Positions 17,043 through 23,626 of a stretch of 36,440 nt of DNA are shown here, piece by piece. Position numbers and translations under genes: made by a program. Numbering within the stretch: the first letter of the stretch is position 1; every line of letters starts with the position of its first letter. Location: positions 1,290 through 37,729 of the forward strand of contig JAQTNF010000039.1 in assembly GCA_028713995.1 (NCBI GenBank), in the 5' to 3' direction. Under the pieces are notes generated by a model that saw nothing but the letters and a program-made list of their open reading frames with translations, had not been told where the DNA came from and made no database searches. The stretch is from Deltaproteobacteria bacterium. GTDB lineage: Bacteria; Myxococcota_A; Polyangia; JAAYKL01.

Positions 17043-17108
17043 GCGCTTCGGCGAGACACACACAAAATCCTCGTCTCTTGCGGCTATCGCCGGCCGGCGG
17101 TAACGTAG

Positions 17109-17492
17109 TCCTGTAGCGTCAGGAGACCTCTTACATGGCAGGGATGCCCACGTGGTTTGAACGGGGCTTCGTGTGACGAGGGGTCGGCCAATACGGGCAC
17201 TTGGGCCGAGGCACTGTCATACTGCGAGGGACTGTCGTGGGGCGGACACGACGACTGGCGGCTGCCGAACAGGACGGAGCTGGAGAGCATCGTGGATAGT
17301 CAAAGATACTTGCCGTCGATCAATGAGACAGCGTTCCCGAAGACACCGAACAACTTCTTCTGATCGTCGTCATCGGATACCGACCCGATATCCTACGCGT
17401 GGCATGTGGGGTTTCGCTTCGGCTATCTGGAAAGCAGCGGCAAGAAGAGCAGCCTATATATGCGCTGTGTCCGCGGTGGAGCGTGGGATTGA
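17109..17492 (+). pseudogene. DUF1566-domain fragment interrupted by an in-frame TGA
   Basis: The frame gives a near-complete DUF1566 domain: 'LTWQGCPRGLNGASC', 'TWAEALSYCEGLSWGGHDDW', 'RLPNRTELESIVDS', then 'NNFF', a TGA at 17361-17363, and in the same frame 'SSSSDTDPISYAWHVGF' and 'MRCVRGGAWD' to a TGA at 17490-17492. The family motif at the break is Y/F-W-S-S-S, as in the intact relative at 6946-7665 (FYWSSSS), so TGG (Trp) has apparently become TGA. The 5' part, signal peptide and linker are absent; a TAG at 17106-17108 closes the frame. Both defects mark a pseudogene. Confidence 0.8.
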
Positions 17493-17577
17493 GGTTTCGG
17501 CTTCGGCCGCTCCTCGCGTTGAAGACGCCAGAGGGAGGTCTGGGCAGAATCCTCGTTGGCGGGCGCGGGAGGGAAGC

Positions 17578-17892
17578 ATGGCGGTGTGGAATTGGCTTTC
17601 CTGGGTGCTCGCGGCGGGGCTTTTCGGCTCAGCGGGCTGCGGCCGTAGCGTGACCGGCGACGAGGGACCGCAGATGGGCAACCCCGACGCGGTGTGCTTC
17701 GGCGGCGATGTCCGGGACTGCGCCTGTCCCGACGGCGGGAGCGGGACGCAGGAGTGCGTCCACGACCTCGGGCAGTGGGCGGATTGCGAGTGCCCGGACG
17801 GCGATACAGACACGGACCCCGATGCTGATACCGAGTCGCACACGGATTCAGACGCGGGAACGGACACCGCCCCGTGGGACTGGGTCTGCTGA
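17578..17892 (+). CDS. Short DTD-linker lipoprotein, probably truncated
   Basis: A 104-residue lipoprotein. The signal peptide (MAVWNWLSWVLAAGLFGSAG) ends in lipobox G-S-A-G-C, Cys 21. The mature part has a Cys-rich block, 'CACPDGGSGTQECVHD' and 'WADCECPDGD', typical of Myxococcota surface lipoproteins, followed by a short D-T-D linker (about residues 75-97). In relatives such a linker leads into a folded domain; here the frame stops at 'APWDWVC'. A different frame continues coding-like text, so a frameshift near 17870-17890 may have removed the C-terminal domain. A GGGAGGGAAGC Shine-Dalgarno region precedes ATG 17578. Confidence 0.6.
   Translation: MAVWNWLSWVLAAGLFGSAGCGRSVTGDEGPQMGNPDAVCFGGDVRDCACPDGGSGTQECVHDLGQWADCECPDGDTDTDPDADTESHTDSDAGTDTAPWDWVC
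17802..17868 (+). repeat. Short Asp-Thr-Asp coding repeat
   Basis: GACACG/GATGCT/GATACC units coding for an acidic linker, about a third of the length of the copies at 7021 and 28245. Confidence 0.75.
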
Positions 17893-18034
17893 GCGGGAGA
17901 AAAACGTGGCGGTGGTCTTTGCCAACGACGTCTATTACGGCATCGCCATCGAACCGGCGGTCACCGTGCTCGCGGTCGACGGTTTCGCATTCCGAGCTGG
18001 GGCTGTAGGCCGGGGCTTGATGACGGAATCGTGA
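17893..18034 (+). pseudogene. Frame-shifted coding remnant
   Basis: In the frame one base ahead of the preceding lipoprotein, the text 'KNVAVVFANDVYYGIAIEPA' and 'VTVLAVDGFAFRA' has GC-rich third positions and a beta-strand pattern, ending at TGA 18032-18034. It has no start of its own. It could be the lost C-terminal domain of the 17578 lipoprotein after a frameshift, or another fragment cut by the tRNA-adjacent insertion. Confidence 0.3.
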
Positions 18035-18042
18035 GCTTCCTT

Positions 18043-18087
18043 GAGCCAACACCCGGACTCGAACCGGGGACCTGCTGATTACGAATC
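18043..18087 (-). other. 3' half of tRNA-Thr(CGT), candidate attachment site
   Basis: On the minus strand the sequence reads GATTCGTAATCAGCAGGTC (anticodon loop with CGT, 3' anticodon stem, variable region), then a T-arm with a perfect 5-bp stem (CCCGG/CCGGG) around TTCGAGT, then the 3' acceptor strand TGTTGGC. No D-arm or 5' acceptor strand is found on the expected side, where the element's repeats begin. A 3' tRNA half starting at the anticodon loop and abutting an integrase gene is the usual product of tyrosine-recombinase integration. The intact tRNA should lie at the other end. Confidence 0.75.
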
Positions 18088-18097
18088 CACGGGTAGT

Positions 18098-18256
18098 GCG
18101 TTGACCCGCTGATTCCAAGCGTTGACAAAAACCGCCAACTGCCCGTAAATAGGGAAGTAAAGCGTTGACGGGTGTGCGACGGGTGTTGACCCCAAGGCGC
18201 GACGGAGACGCGACGGGAGCCCGAAAAACGGCTCTGGCGCGACGGAAACGCGACGG
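18098..18256 (+). promoter_or_regulatory. Repeat cluster, candidate integrase arm-type sites
   Basis: Two families of direct repeats fill this region. GCGTTGAC occurs at 18098, 18119 and 18162, with a GTGTTGAC variant at 18183. GCGACGG occurs at 18176, 18199, 18210, 18239 and 18250. They lie between the tRNA remnant and the integrase gene, where arm-binding sites for the N-terminal domain of the recombinase or its excisionase are normally found. A 12-base near-repeat of the tRNA stem (GACCTGCTGATT at 18069, GACCCGCTGATT at 18103) is also present. Confidence 0.6.
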
Positions 18257-18267
18257 AAAACAAACTG

Positions 18268-18286
18268 CTGATTTTTAATCAGGAGG
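18268..18286 (+). promoter_or_regulatory. Hairpin overlapping the integrase Shine-Dalgarno
   Basis: CTGATT-TTT-AATCAG (18268-18282) is a perfect 6-bp stem whose last two bases are the first of the AGGAGG Shine-Dalgarno (18281-18286), 7 bases before ATG 18294. The structure could limit integrase translation. The sequence also resembles a tRNA anticodon arm plus variable region (see findings). Confidence 0.45.
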
Positions 18287-18293
18287 TCTATGC

Positions 18294-19457
18294 ATGGCGC
18301 GCATGAGGTTCACGAAAAGGACCATCGACGGGCTGCCGAGGGCCGAGAACTCACGGGGCGAGCGGTACTACGACACCGAGATCGTCGGGTTCGGGATTGC
18401 GGTGTACCCCGCCGGTCGGAAGAGCTTCTTCCTGGACTACAGCACACGCGGTCGGCGTCGCCGGATCACCCTCGGGGGCTACGGAGCCCTGACCGTTTCC
18501 GACGCCCGGGACAAGGCACACAAGGCCCTCGCTCAGGTGATCGACGGGGAGGACCCGCTGGAGGATCGCGCGCAAAGCCGGAACATGATCACGTTCAGCG
18601 ATTGGGCCGATCGGTACATCGAGGCGATGCGGCCGAGAAAAAAACACATTCGTGACGATATCCGCTACCTGGGCGAGGCGAAGAAGCGCTGGAGCGGCCG
18701 AGCGCTTGACGCGATCACGACCGAGGATGTGGAGCGGTTGTTCGCGGAGAAGGAGAGGGACGTTTCCAAGGTCAGTGCGAACCGCTGGCTGGCGTCCGTG
18801 CGCGCCTGCCTCCAGGACGCCTGGCGTAAGGATCTCGTGGTGCAGAACCCGGCGATGAAGGTGAGGTCGTATCCGGAGAACCCGCCGAGAGCACGAGTGC
18901 TCGACGACGACGAGTTCTCGCGTGTGCTCAAGGCCATCGACAAGCTCAAGGACGTGCATGCGCGGGCAGCCCTGATAGTGCTCATTCAGACCGGGGCGCG
19001 CCAGAGCGAGGTGCTTCACGCAAAGTGGGAGGACCTCGACTTCAACGACCGACTGTGGCGCATCCCGTCGACCAAGGCCGGGCGTCCACAGGTCATGCCG
19101 ATCCCGGCGGAGATCGTGGCGATGCTTGAACACTTGCCACGAGTAGGGTCGTACGTCGTCCCCGGCCTGAAGGAGGGGATGCCTCGTGCTGATCTGAAGG
19201 GGCCGTGGATGAAAATCCAAGAAGAAGCCAAAGTCCCCAACGTTCATCTCCATGACCTTCGGAGAACTTTCGGCTTGCACATCGCTCGCCGTGCCGGTCT
19301 CCACGTGGCATCTCGGCTGCTGAGGCATTCGGATATCCGCGTGACGGAACGGCACTACGCGCCGCTTGGGATTGAGGAACTCCGGCAGGCACTGGATCAG
19401 CGCGGGGCTGCGGTTGTCCCTTTGCCGAAGGGCAAGAAGACGCGAAAGACGAAGTGA
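18294..19457 (+). CDS. int: Tyrosine recombinase (phage-type integrase)
   Basis: A 387-residue integrase with all three domains. The N-terminal arm-binding domain (DUF4102-like, about 1-95) has 'VGFGIAVYPAGRKSFFLDY' and 'ITLGGYGALTVSDAR'. The SAM-like core-binding domain is about 98-190. The catalytic domain holds the full set: R236 (TGARQSE), K261 (STKAGRP), H320 and R323 (HDLRRTF), H345 (LLRHSD) and nucleophile Y355 (ERHYAPL). It catalyses site-specific integration and excision, probably at tRNA-Thr, whose 3' half lies 207 bases upstream. A near-perfect AGGAGG lies before ATG 18294. The next gene starts 4 bases after the stop. Confidence 0.95.
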   Translation: MARMRFTKRTIDGLPRAENSRGERYYDTEIVGFGIAVYPAGRKSFFLDYSTRGRRRRITLGGYGALTVSDARDKAHKALAQVIDGEDPLEDRAQSRNMITFSDWADRYIEAMRPRKKHIRDDIRYLGEAKKRWSGRALDAITTEDVERLFAEKERDVSKVSANRWLASVRACLQDAWRKDLVVQNPAMKVRSYPENPPRARVLDDDEFSRVLKAIDKLKDVHARAALIVLIQTGARQSEVLHAKWEDLDFNDRLWRIPSTKAGRPQVMPIPAEIVAMLEHLPRVGSYVVPGLKEGMPRADLKGPWMKIQEEAKVPNVHLHDLRRTFGLHIARRAGLHVASRLLRHSDIRVTERHYAPLGIEELRQALDQRGAAVVPLPKGKKTRKTK

Positions 19458-19460
19458 GCC

Positions 19461-20279
19461 ATGCACGACGACTACATCTTCGTGAATCAGACTTCGGCGC
19501 GAAACCTGTTCTGGAAGGTAATGTGGAACCGTCGAAAAGGGGTTTTCCAAGATTTGAAAACTGCGCCCCTCACTGCAGCTCAGCGATGTCGCGAAGCTCA
19601 GGATCGCTGCAAGGGGAGACTCACTGATGAAATAGTTGTCCAAGAGAGAGCAGTAGCTCGTGAACTGCGAGCGTGGCAGAAACGATGGAATCTCACGGTG
19701 GGGAAGGATCCAAACAAAGACTGGTGTTATGACTTCGCGTATCGGCAACTGACCCGATGGACGGCGAAAGTTGAATGGGCACGCAGTCGAGGCCCGGTAC
19801 GCGTCCCCGTTGATATCCTGGTCGGCGCACATCAAGACATTACAGTCGGCCCCGTTCGGCTCATAGAGTTCCCCGGGGAAGAGAAACTGGGTTGTACGGA
19901 ATTGCCAGAGGAACTGTGGTTTTTCGTGTCCGACGGCTGGCGCGTGCACGAGGCTGAATTGTGGAGGTCTGCCAAGAAGCGACTGAAGAAGAACTGGGAT
20001 AAATCACTCGAACAATACCACGAACGCGTCGAGAAGATGATCCTGCAATCGGACAAGTGGAAGAAGTTTCCTCGACGCCATTTCAATTGGCTGGTTGATC
20101 GCATTGTGCCAGAGACACCGGGAGGAAAGGTGTTGTCGAGAGGAGACATCCTGGATCACGATGACGGTAGCGCAACGGGAGGAGACGAGGGAGAGGTGAC
20201 ACGGGAGACGGTAAAGCTTGCTCGATTTATCGGCATAAAGATCGTGGGGGCGAAGCGGGGACCTGGGCGTCGTCGGTAG
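19461..20279 (+). CDS. Unknown protein of the mobile element
   Basis: A 272-residue basic protein with no recognised motif. It is rich in Trp, Lys and Arg ('MWNRRKGVFQDL', 'RELRAWQKRWNLTVG', 'RSAKKRLKKNWDKSL') and has a charged C-terminus ending in Arg residues. Codon use is more AT-rich than the integrase and the chromosomal genes, suggesting a different history. It starts 4 bases after the integrase stop, so it is probably co-transcribed; integrase-linked genes of this size are often accessory or regulatory. No membrane segment or signal peptide. A GC-poor intergenic region with a candidate promoter follows. Confidence 0.6.
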   Translation: MHDDYIFVNQTSARNLFWKVMWNRRKGVFQDLKTAPLTAAQRCREAQDRCKGRLTDEIVVQERAVARELRAWQKRWNLTVGKDPNKDWCYDFAYRQLTRWTAKVEWARSRGPVRVPVDILVGAHQDITVGPVRLIEFPGEEKLGCTELPEELWFFVSDGWRVHEAELWRSAKKRLKKNWDKSLEQYHERVEKMILQSDKWKKFPRRHFNWLVDRIVPETPGGKVLSRGDILDHDDGSATGGDEGEVTRETVKLARFIGIKIVGAKRGPGRRR

Positions 20280-20315
20280 GAGTTACCTGGGGAGAAATCG
20301 TTTCCGTCTACCCCA

Positions 20316-20344
20316 TTAAACTACGTCGAATTGCTGTCTACACT
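20316..20344 (+). promoter_or_regulatory. Candidate leaderless promoter for the HTH gene
   Basis: TTAAAC (20316-20321), a 17-base spacer and TACACT (20339-20344) end 6 bases before ATG 20351. There is no Shine-Dalgarno before this ATG. The arrangement fits a promoter giving a leaderless transcript of the AlpA-like gene and the replication operon; it is not proven. Confidence 0.35.
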
Positions 20345-20350
20345 GGGCCC

Positions 20351-20617
20351 ATGAGGTCCACGAAAGACGGCAACATGGCGACGAACAACAACGAACTGAT
20401 CAGCACAGCCGAGGCGGCCCGGCGACTTGGCGTGCGTCCGCAGACACTTCGGAAGTGGCGTTATCTTGGAAACGGTCCTCGTTTCGTTCGCATCGGTCAG
20501 CTGCGTACAGGACGAGCAGTATATCGGCCGTCCGATCTCGAAGCTTGGCTCATGGCGCGCACGTTCACATCCACCGCAGCGGAGTCGGCTGCTGAAGATG
20601 TTGGAGGGTGCCGATGA
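20351..20617 (+). CDS. AlpA/excisionase-like helix-turn-helix protein
   Basis: An 88-residue DNA-binding protein (80 if it starts at ATG 20375). The HTH_17 (MerR-like winged) pattern is clear: 'ISTAEAARRLGVRPQTLRKW' and then R-Y-L-G-N-G-P-R-F-V-R-I-G, ending with 'VYRPSDLEAWL'. Proteins of this family are excisionases or AlpA-type activators and control integrase action and element replication genes. It lies between the integrase and the Rep gene, and its stop overlaps the Rep start (ATG 20614), so it heads the replication operon. Confidence 0.85.
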   Translation: MRSTKDGNMATNNNELISTAEAARRLGVRPQTLRKWRYLGNGPRFVRIGQLRTGRAVYRPSDLEAWLMARTFTSTAAESAAEDVGGCR

Positions 20618-21111
20618 ACGCCGTATTCAACAGCTCTCCAAGCAATCCACTCGCGGCACGTGCTCGTCGGGCGGCCGCTGAGTGGATTCTCAAAGACGGG
20701 CCCGTCGACCTTTTCGTGACGCTGACGTTCGCGCGTGATGTCTCCGACTGCGCGGCGCACAAAGCCTTCCACCAATACCTTATCAAGGTCGCGCAGCGCG
20801 CGGGGCAGCACCTGCACGCCGCGTGGGCTTGGGGGCGCCAACAAGGGGGCCGTCTGCATTTCCACGCACTGCTGCGTGGGCTCGATAGCCCGCTGGTGCG
20901 CGAGAATTTTCCCAAGGGCATCTGGCCCGGCGACGTGCAACTCAAGGCACCACAGAGCCAGGCGGACGTGGCGGCGTACCTGACTCGGCAGGAGCACGAT
21001 GAGTGGAATGTTGGCACGGTGTGCACGCGCGCGCGGCCGTGCCGCCGTAAGCGCAGCTGCGTAGTGGCGTTGGCACCATGGCCATCCGCGAAGGAGGACG
21101 ATGCAAACTGA
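20614..21111 (+). CDS. HUH-type replication initiator (rolling-circle Rep-like)
   Basis: A 165-residue protein with the three motifs of HUH Rep proteins: motif 1 'DLFVTLTFA' (32-40), motif 2 'RLHFHALLRG' with H82-F-H84 (metal-binding His pair), and motif 3 'DVAAYLTRQ' with Y122 as the probable nicking Tyr. Such enzymes nick one strand at an origin and start rolling-circle replication or plasmid transfer. It is short compared with many Reps, but the three motifs are in normal order. GGAGGG lies before ATG 20614, which overlaps the stop of the HTH gene; a GTG at 20608 is less likely. The last codons overlap the next small frame. Confidence 0.8.
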   Translation: MNAVFNSSPSNPLAARARRAAAEWILKDGPVDLFVTLTFARDVSDCAAHKAFHQYLIKVAQRAGQHLHAAWAWGRQQGGRLHFHALLRGLDSPLVRENFPKGIWPGDVQLKAPQSQADVAAYLTRQEHDEWNVGTVCTRARPCRRKRSCVVALAPWPSAKEDDAN

Positions 21112-21316
21112 GTGCGGTGTGAGCGTCCGCAATGTACCCGGCGCCGGGCATGCTGTGGACAAACCAGTCTCCGAAGGCGTGGCGTGGCTTGGCTCCCACG
21201 TCGGAGGGGACCGGTGCATCCGGCGATGGCCATCGGGGCCTCGCCGAGGCGGACACGGAGGACCTTCCATTTTGGAGGACGTTCTTGGCAGGAGGAGACG
21301 CTGTAGGGGCCACTGA
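21101..21316 (+). CDS. Small unknown protein downstream of Rep
   Basis: A 71-residue frame that starts at ATG 21101 inside the end of Rep, with AAGGAGG at 21089-21095 as a good ribosome-binding site. The protein is Gly/Arg-rich, has no recognised domain and is partly low complexity (RRWPSGPRRGGHGGP). An alternative frame, 21132-21383 (83 residues, containing 'GLAEADTEDLPFWRTFLAGG'), overlaps it and has similar codon quality but no clear ribosome-binding site. Only one is likely to be real. Confidence 0.4.
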   Translation: MQTECGVSVRNVPGAGHAVDKPVSEGVAWLGSHVGGDRCIRRWPSGPRRGGHGGPSILEDVLGRRRRCRGH

Positions 21317-21337
21317 TAGCGGAGCTAAGGGGGGTGC

Positions 21338-21348
21338 GGGGGGGGGGG
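21338..21348 (+). repeat. G11 homopolymer
   Basis: Eleven consecutive G bases lie 22 bases before the start of the 21370 gene. It can slip during replication or sequencing and would shift the frame of the 21132-21383 alternative reading frame. Confidence 0.9.
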
Positions 21349-21369
21349 CGACGACGAGAGGAGGAGGCG

Positions 21370-22197
21370 ATGAAGTGCGATGACGGAAAGTCGGTGATGC
21401 GCGCGTGCTCGGGTGGGAGGACGCGGACCAGGACGCGGGTGCGCACGCTTCACCGGGTCTGGTGCACGATCTGCCGCAGGCGCTGGCCCGAGAAGCCGGA
21501 CCTGTTGGTGTGGGGGGCGCGGAGTTGGGGCATCGGCAAACAGTTGCTCGTGCGCCACGCGGCGCGGTTCGCGAGCCAGGAGGAGGGCGAGGCGATCGTG
21601 ATCGAGGACGTGAAGGACGCCCTGCTGCACTGGGAGGTCCTGGCCAAGAAGTACGACTTGGTAGATACCACCCCGAACATCGGTCTGATCTCGGCCTACA
21701 GCGACACGTGGTTCGCCCGCATCGAGGAGAACCGGCGGCGAGGGAACGCCGCGCTTGTGGATTGTAGCCCGGTCGAGGCGGTGTACCTGGCCGCGTGCGC
21801 GGAAAAGTTCCCCCACGTGCCTGAGCTGGCGGAGCCGCTGGACCGGCAGGGCGAGAAGGCGCTGCAGCGGCTGGTCAAGGAGTACGGCGAGGATCAGGTC
21901 CTCAAGACGATCCGCGAAATCATCCAGACGTGGGAGCATTCCAAGGCGAAGTACAACATCATCGCGCAGTTCCCGACGATGGGCGTGATCGCGGGCTTCG
22001 CGGCCAGCCTGATCCCTCGGGCACTGGATGCGCTGTACGAGCGCGAGGTCGGTGATGCGCCGTACGTCGACGACGACGACCTGGACGAGATCCTGAAGTG
22101 TCCAGCGGCGCCCCGCACTCGATTGCGCAGCGCGGGGCACGGCGCCCCGGTGGCCAGTGCGTGGGACATCGGCGGCGAGGATGGGGGTGGAGAATGA
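21370..22197 (+). CDS. Unknown element protein with N-terminal Cys knuckle
   Basis: A 275-residue protein. The N-terminus is Arg-rich with a C-x-x-C (C32/C35, 'HRVWCTICRRRWPEKPDL') preceded by further Cys at 3 and 13, so a small zinc-binding finger is possible. The rest is a helical, acidic domain ('AIVIEDVKDALLHWEVLAKK', 'EKALQRLVKEYGEDQVLK'). No family is recognised. GGAGG precedes ATG 21370, and the stop overlaps the next small gene (ATGA 22194-22197), so it belongs to the coupled replication operon. Confidence 0.6.
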   Translation: MKCDDGKSVMRACSGGRTRTRTRVRTLHRVWCTICRRRWPEKPDLLVWGARSWGIGKQLLVRHAARFASQEEGEAIVIEDVKDALLHWEVLAKKYDLVDTTPNIGLISAYSDTWFARIEENRRRGNAALVDCSPVEAVYLAACAEKFPHVPELAEPLDRQGEKALQRLVKEYGEDQVLKTIREIIQTWEHSKAKYNIIAQFPTMGVIAGFAASLIPRALDALYEREVGDAPYVDDDDLDEILKCPAAPRTRLRSAGHGAPVASAWDIGGEDGGGE

Positions 22198-22388
22198 GCG
22201 CGGGGGCTCTCGATGTGTGCGGCGTCGAGCGGGGTCGACTGGCCGAACTCGTGTACGCGAGTTCAAGGGTGCATCGCGTACTGGAGGGAAGGGCCGTCGG
22301 TTGTGCCCGGCGCAGGCCGCCCGAGGCGCGTTCGATTCGAACAACAGGCACGCACGAAGTTGCGGCCAGCAGGCGAGGTGGGAAATGA
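22194..22388 (+). CDS. Small operon protein with ELxYASSRVxR motif (copy A)
   Basis: A 64-residue frame joined at both ends by ATGA overlaps, to the 21370 gene and the AAA ATPase. It contains 'GRLAELVYASSRVHRVLEG' (residues 14-32). The core motif E-L-V-Y-A-S-S-R-V-H-R recurs in two later small frames of the same operon. The rest is Arg-rich and variable. No known family is recognised; the regular placement between larger genes suggests a real product or a translational linker. Confidence 0.5.
   Translation: MSAGALDVCGVERGRLAELVYASSRVHRVLEGRAVGCARRRPPEARSIRTTGTHEVAASRRGGK
22245..22276 (+). repeat. 32-base repeat, copy A
   Basis: This 32-base unit encodes the ELxYASSRVxR motif and recurs at 23677-23708 and 23769-23800 with about 75-85% identity, sharing the core GTTCAAGGGT. 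Confidence 0.7.
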
Positions 22389-23626
22389 CCGAGCAGGAGA
22401 ATGAGGGCGCTGGCATCCGGGTCGTCGAGATGTCGGCGATCGTGTCGACGGAAGTGTCATGGCTCTGGGATGAATGGATCGCGTTTGGCAAGATCTCGTT
22501 GTTGGAGGCGGATCCCGGCGCCGGAAAGAGCACCGTCGCGGCGGATCTTGCCGCGCGTGTCTCGACCGGCACATCCATGCCGCTGTCCACCCGGCTGTCC
22601 CAGCCCATGGCCGTGCTCCTCGTGGCGCCGGAGGACTCCCTCGAAGATATCGTTAGACCCCGCCTTGAAGCGGCGGGCGCGGACCTGTCGAGGATCGCCG
22701 TGCTCGCGGAGGCCGAGAACACGATCCCAGGCGGCCTCGACCAGATTGAGGAAATCTGCCGCGTGCGCGACACCAAGATGTTGATCATTGATTCGCTGGA
22801 TGACTGCTTGTCCTCGGGGTACTCGCCGCATAACAACCACAGCATCCGGCGGGCGCTTGCACCACTGGATGCGATGGCATCCCGGTTGGGCATCGCGGTG
22901 CTGATCATCCGGCATCTGGTGAAGGCCTCGGGCGGCCGAGCGATATCTCGCGGACAGGGGGCGATTGCACTGGGAAGCCGAGCCAGATCGGTGATGTGTA
23001 TCATGCAGCATCCGAACGACCCGCAGTTGCGGGTGCTGGCCTGCGTGAAAACGAACCTCGGGCCGCGGCCGCAATCCCTGGTGTTCGAGATCGTACCGGA
23101 AGGTGGATCCGCGGTTGTGCGCTGGGTGGGGCCTACGGACCTCGATGCCGACGCCATCGGAGGTGGACGAGGCGCAAGCGACAGGACCCTGGGGGGTGTC
23201 GCGCGGAGACTCCTGATCGCCAATCTGGCAGCGGGGCCGGTCGCCGCCAACGATCTGTTCGAGCTGGCGGCGAAGCGGGGCATTTCGAAGCCGACCCTGC
23301 GGCGCGCCCAGGAGGACCTCCGGATCCCGTCGAGGCGCCGCCCAGGGGGTGACCTCAGGTGGTTCTGGTACTCGCCGGGCACGAGCGACCTCGGGCTGGA
23401 TGGGCTGGGAGAGTCGCAGGCGGATCCTGGGGTGCGTCACACGCTCCCTGCGCAACATGATCATGATGATCATCTTGATAACGTGGATCAGTGCTGCGCT
23501 GCTCCGGAGGCAGGGGCAGGTGATCAAGATGATCAAGGTGATCACCTGTGCACAGGGAGCCCGGTTCTCGCAGCGGTTCCCGGCGCGTGCTTCGGCAATG
23601 GCATCGTTGACAGGGGGGATGCATGA
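22385..23626 (+). CDS. AAA_25 / RepA-like hexameric helicase-type ATPase
   Basis: A 413-residue RecA-fold ATPase. Walker A is 'EADPGAGKSTV' (41-51), 'LLVAPEDSLEDIVRPRLEAA' (78-97) is the AAA_25 sensor-like region, and Walker B is 'KMLIIDSLDD' (131-140). Later 'VLIIRHLVKASGGRAISRGQ' and 'ALGSRARSVMCI' are the conserved H-x-x-K and G-S-x-x-x-x-x-A-R-S blocks. Such proteins include plasmid RepA helicases and phage replicative ATPases; with the HUH Rep it would unwind element DNA. The C-terminal 90 residues are winged-helix-like then His/Asp-rich (DHDDHLDN), encoded by palindromic TGATCA repeats. Start and stop overlap the adjacent small genes. Confidence 0.88.
   Translation: MTEQENEGAGIRVVEMSAIVSTEVSWLWDEWIAFGKISLLEADPGAGKSTVAADLAARVSTGTSMPLSTRLSQPMAVLLVAPEDSLEDIVRPRLEAAGADLSRIAVLAEAENTIPGGLDQIEEICRVRDTKMLIIDSLDDCLSSGYSPHNNHSIRRALAPLDAMASRLGIAVLIIRHLVKASGGRAISRGQGAIALGSRARSVMCIMQHPNDPQLRVLACVKTNLGPRPQSLVFEIVPEGGSAVVRWVGPTDLDADAIGGGRGASDRTLGGVARRLLIANLAAGPVAANDLFELAAKRGISKPTLRRAQEDLRIPSRRRPGGDLRWFWYSPGTSDLGLDGLGESQADPGVRHTLPAQHDHDDHLDNVDQCCAAPEAGAGDQDDQGDHLCTGSPVLAAVPGACFGNGIVDRGDA
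23458..23544 (+). repeat. Phased TGATCA palindromes
   Basis: TGATCA occurs at 23458, 23467, 23521, 23530 and 23539, with exact 9-base spacing inside each of two clusters. The DNA also codes for the His/Asp-rich tail of the AAA ATPase. The repeats may be a binding site or origin-like array. Confidence 0.65.

Noticed and set aside
17361-17363. UGA as a sense codon (recoding)
   Set aside because: Many intact genes here end in TGA, and the gene is also 5'-truncated, so a nonsense mutation explains it better.
18035-18120. A complete tRNA gene
   Set aside because: The D-arm and 5' acceptor strand are absent on the expected side; only the 3' half is recognisable.
21132-21383. Alternative 83-residue frame over the G11 tract
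   Set aside because: No convincing ribosome-binding site, and the tail runs through a G-rich homopolymer; kept only as an alternative to the 21101 frame.
22325-22345. GTTCGATTCGAAC as a T-arm
   Set aside because: It lies inside the coding frame of small gene A and has no other tRNA features around it.
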